A DNA stretch of 17,336 bases from CAYJIX01 sp964370375 (GTDB lineage: Bacteria > Desulfobacterota > Desulfovibrionia > Desulfovibrionales > Desulfovibrionaceae). The notes beneath the pieces are model-generated. The model saw only the letters and a list, made by a program, of their open reading frames with translations, was not told the DNA's origin and did not search any database. Numbering within the stretch: the stretch's first letter is position 1; each line of letters begins with the position of its first letter. The position numbers and the translations under genes were made by a program. Below, piece after piece: positions 15,066 through 17,336 of this stretch. The stretch lies in NCBI GenBank assembly GCA_964370375.1, contig CAYJIX010000050.1, positions 1-17,336 on the forward strand, read 5' to 3'.

Positions 15066-15094
15066 TTGACACAGTATGGGATGTAGGGTATTGC
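15066..15094 (+). promoter_or_regulatory. Candidate promoter of the second chemoreceptor
   Basis: A perfect -35 TTGACA (15066-15071) is followed at 17 nt by TATTGC (15089-15094), a poor -10 with three of six matches. The predicted leader is about 120 nt. A weak -10 after a perfect -35 may indicate an activator-dependent promoter. Confidence 0.4.
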
Positions 15095-15218
15095 ACCAGA
15101 ATTGTAGAGAATTTTATCTCTGCATCTTTTGTGGTGGTGCATGGTTTTTGTACATTGTGTCAAAGCGTTTGCAACCACGCATGGATGAAAAAGAAGCAAG
15201 CAAAGGCAGGATAATTTT

Positions 15219-17312
15219 ATGCAGCTCAAATTGTTAGGAAAAGTGCTACTCTTTACATTGACGCCCATTGCTTTGGGTTTTGTGGCTTTAACCATAATGT
15301 CATCCACCCTTGTTTCAAAGGGGCTTTATGCCATGGCTGACATTCAGCTTTTGGAATTTGCCAAAAAGCAGGCTTCTGAAATCGACGGCATCATGCAAAA
15401 CAGCATGCGCCTTGCTGACATGATGGACGGGAACAATGACATAGAAAACCTTTCTGCCATGGCCAATAGCCTTGGCAACAACAGAGATTCTAACGAAGCC
15501 TATGTACAGTTGCAAAAAAACGCCAACGACACCTTGGCTGAAATAACAGAAGATTTTCCGGATATCAGTGCTGTTGTGCTTATAGCCAAAGACGGCAAAA
15601 GCGTTAGCTATTCCAGCGATAGAATAAAGAATTTTGACGCCAGCAATTATGCCAGTGTGCGTTCGGCCTTTCAAGGCAACGCCATGCTTGGCACCCAAGT
15701 TTCCCAATCCACCGGAAAAATGAGCGCCATGTTTGCCACCCCTGTAACAGCTGACGGTTCAAACGAAGCAGCTGACGGTGTGCTTTTGTTTGTGGTTGAT
15801 TTAGCCACCATAGCCGATCAAACCATCCAAGATGTAACATTGATGCCTTCATCAAACGTGTTCTTGCTTGGCAATGACGGGGTCATGCTTATGGAGCGCG
15901 CATTCCCTGAGCTTGTGGGTAAAGACAACACCATTTATGAATACGTTCGCACGATTATGGCCGAAAGAACCGGCGTTACAGGCTATGACTGGGAAGGTGT
16001 AGCCAAACATACCCATTTTGCCGAGCTGCCCACCACCAAATGGATCCTTGGCATTGAAACCGACGAAAGCGATTTTTACACCACTGCCAATGAGCTTAGC
16101 TTATATCTGTCCATTGCGGGCTTTATAACCTTGCTTATTGTGGCAGCCATTGTATATATTGTAGTGAAAAAGGCCTCTGTTGCTGTATCGCAAAGTGCTA
16201 CTATTGCAAGCTATGTTGCTGAAGGCAATTTGACCTTAACACCTGCTCAAGAAATCCAATTGGACGACTCCATAAAGCGCAAGGACGAGCTTTCAACACT
16301 AGCTTTGGCACTGCGCACCCTTATTGCCAATTTGGCAAAAATGGTGTTTGATTCTGAGGAAAAAAGCAAAGAAGCCCAACATGCCGCTGCCAATGCCGAA
16401 GTGGCTTCAAAGGAAGCTGAAAAATCCGCTCAAGAGGCTGAAGAAAAACGCCGTAGCATCCTTGTGGCCGTGGAACAGCTTGAAAGCATTGTCAATATGG
16501 TTGCTTCTGCTTCTGAAGAGCTGTCCTCGCAGATTGAGCTGTCAACCAAGGGGGCAGAGGAGCAATCTGCACGCCTTGGCGGAACAGCGGCTGCCATGGA
16601 TGAAATGAACGGAACCGTGCTTGAAGTTGCCAGAAACTCCAGCGTCAGTGCCGAGCTTGCCGACACCACAAAAGACCAAGCCCTCAAAGGCGCAGAAATC
16701 ACCCAAAAATGTCAGGATTCCATGAGCCAAGTCAAGGACGAAGCCATTAGACTGCGCCATAATATGAACGAATTGGCAAGCCATGCTCAGTCCATCAATG
16801 CGGTTATGGGTGTTATTTCAGACATTGCCGACCAGACCAACCTGTTGGCCTTAAACGCTGCTATTGAGGCTGCCAGAGCAGGTGAAGCAGGACGTGGCTT
16901 TGCCGTTGTTGCCGACGAAGTGCGCAAATTGGCTGAAAAGACCATTGCTTCAACTTCTGACGTTGCCAAAGCCATCCAATCCATCCAGCATAGCACCGAC
17001 ATCAATGTGCAGCAGGTGGATACCGCTGTTGCCTGCATTGAAGAAGCAACACAGCTCACCATTGAAGGCAAAGAAGCCTTGCAAGGCATCTTGGAAATGG
17101 CAGAACAAAGCGCTGACGGCATCCGCGCCATTGCCACAGCAAGCGAAGAACAATCAGCAACATCTGATGAAATCGCTCAATCCATCATGGCTGTGTCTAA
17201 CATTGCAAACAGCAACGTTGATGCCATGACCGAGGCCACTGAAGCTGTAAGTTCCTTGGCTGAACAAGCCCAGCAGCTTTCATCCCTGGTAGAGGATTTA
17301 CGTCGTAGCTAA
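15219..17312 (+). CDS. Methyl-accepting chemotaxis protein with Cache sensor
   Basis: A 697-residue chemoreceptor. Order: transmembrane helix 1 (about 8-28), periplasmic Cache sensor (about 32-285, with ISAVVLIAKDGKSVSYSS and SNVFLLGNDGVMLME), transmembrane helix 2 (about 294-316), HAMP (about 317-370), an Ala/Glu/Lys-rich coiled coil (about 378-415), and the MCP signalling domain (about 430-690). The tip contains IADQTNLLALNAAIEAARAG, the same as in the divergent receptor. From the end of this tip motif both proteins have exactly the same number of residues left (141 after the Gly-Glu), so they probably belong to one length class and can share an array. There is no CheR/CheB pentapeptide; the protein ends LVEDLRRS. 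AGGA eight bases before the ATG supports the start. The ligand is unknown. Confidence 0.96.
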   Translation: MQLKLLGKVLLFTLTPIALGFVALTIMSSTLVSKGLYAMADIQLLEFAKKQASEIDGIMQNSMRLADMMDGNNDIENLSAMANSLGNNRDSNEAYVQLQKNANDTLAEITEDFPDISAVVLIAKDGKSVSYSSDRIKNFDASNYASVRSAFQGNAMLGTQVSQSTGKMSAMFATPVTADGSNEAADGVLLFVVDLATIADQTIQDVTLMPSSNVFLLGNDGVMLMERAFPELVGKDNTIYEYVRTIMAERTGVTGYDWEGVAKHTHFAELPTTKWILGIETDESDFYTTANELSLYLSIAGFITLLIVAAIVYIVVKKASVAVSQSATIASYVAEGNLTLTPAQEIQLDDSIKRKDELSTLALALRTLIANLAKMVFDSEEKSKEAQHAAANAEVASKEAEKSAQEAEEKRRSILVAVEQLESIVNMVASASEELSSQIELSTKGAEEQSARLGGTAAAMDEMNGTVLEVARNSSVSAELADTTKDQALKGAEITQKCQDSMSQVKDEAIRLRHNMNELASHAQSINAVMGVISDIADQTNLLALNAAIEAARAGEAGRGFAVVADEVRKLAEKTIASTSDVAKAIQSIQHSTDINVQQVDTAVACIEEATQLTIEGKEALQGILEMAEQSADGIRAIATASEEQSATSDEIAQSIMAVSNIANSNVDAMTEATEAVSSLAEQAQQLSSLVEDLRRS

Positions 17313-17336
17313 AACGAGCAGGCGGCTGAAAAGGGG

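Larger units (their letters stand above)
14737..15218. other. Intergenic region between divergent chemoreceptors
   Basis: No secure gene. A plus-strand frame from ATG 14918 to TAA 15214 lacks a ribosome-binding site and has a chance-like Cys/Phe-rich composition. The region holds two plus-strand promoter candidates (14847-14875 and 15066-15094) and a hairpin (15006-15042) between them. It is long for two simple chemoreceptor promoters, so a small RNA or regulator-binding region is possible. Confidence 0.5.

Noticed and set aside
14918..15214. Plus-strand open frame of 98 codons ending 4 nt before the second chemoreceptor start
   Set aside because: No ribosome-binding site, chance-like Cys/Phe/Val composition, and it runs through a hairpin and a promoter candidate.
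1..17336. tRNA, rRNA, insertion sequence or prophage genes
   Set aside because: Both strands were read for cloverleaf signatures, transposase or integrase motifs and flanking repeats; none was found.

Overview
The window reads as chromosome of a Gram-negative, motile, anaerobe-type bacterium, most likely a Desulfovibrionales-like deltaproteobacterium of moderate GC. The basis is indirect: Cache-containing chemoreceptors (one with a PAS domain before the signalling module), a CheW, Sec/lipoprotein signals, a multi-PAS hybrid histidine kinase, and mfd followed by a SurA-like lipoprotein. No rRNA, tRNA, transposase, phage gene or CRISPR array is visible. I cannot name a genus from sequence alone.

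Layout. Positions 1-868 are AT-rich at first and hold no secure gene: two rho-independent terminators (75-108 and 161-193) close something upstream of the window. A near-consensus promoter (TTGACT, 17 nt, TATAAT; 271-299) then overlaps a perfect 18-bp inverted repeat (244-298), pointing right into an unexplained transcript. A small Cys-rich zinc-ribbon-like protein follows (869-1189, +). Between it and the convergent kinase gene lies a tandem array of about 43-nt units, each able to fold a small hairpin, interrupted by a 100-N assembly gap whose two edges carry the same exact 55-nt sequence.

From 1610 to 14650 all genes are on the minus strand. In transcription order they are: a dCache/HAMP/PAS chemoreceptor (14650-12275) ending in a strong hairpin terminator; an unrecognised 479-aa lipoprotein (11948-10509); cheW (10359-9889, start revised from the Shine-Dalgarno); mfd (9793-6251); a SurA-like peptidyl-prolyl isomerase lipoprotein (6228-5152, only 22 nt behind mfd); and a 1097-aa BvgS-like hybrid sensor kinase (4903-1610). 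A second chemoreceptor (15219-17312, +) is divergent from the first across a 568-nt intergenic region with a consensus-like promoter on the minus side and weaker candidates on the plus side.

Functional picture. Two transducers plus CheW form a chemosensory group without CheA, CheY, CheR or CheB in view, so they must plug into a core array encoded elsewhere. Mfd and the isomerase are housekeeping genes for transcription-coupled repair and envelope protein folding. The kinase senses a periplasmic small ligand and needs an HPt protein and output regulator from elsewhere. I did not find a clearly new multi-gene system. The best leads are the palindrome-overlapped promoter at 244-299, the hairpin-bearing tandem array at the assembly gap, and the unknown lipoprotein with a Cys/Gln pattern faintly like internal-thioester domains.
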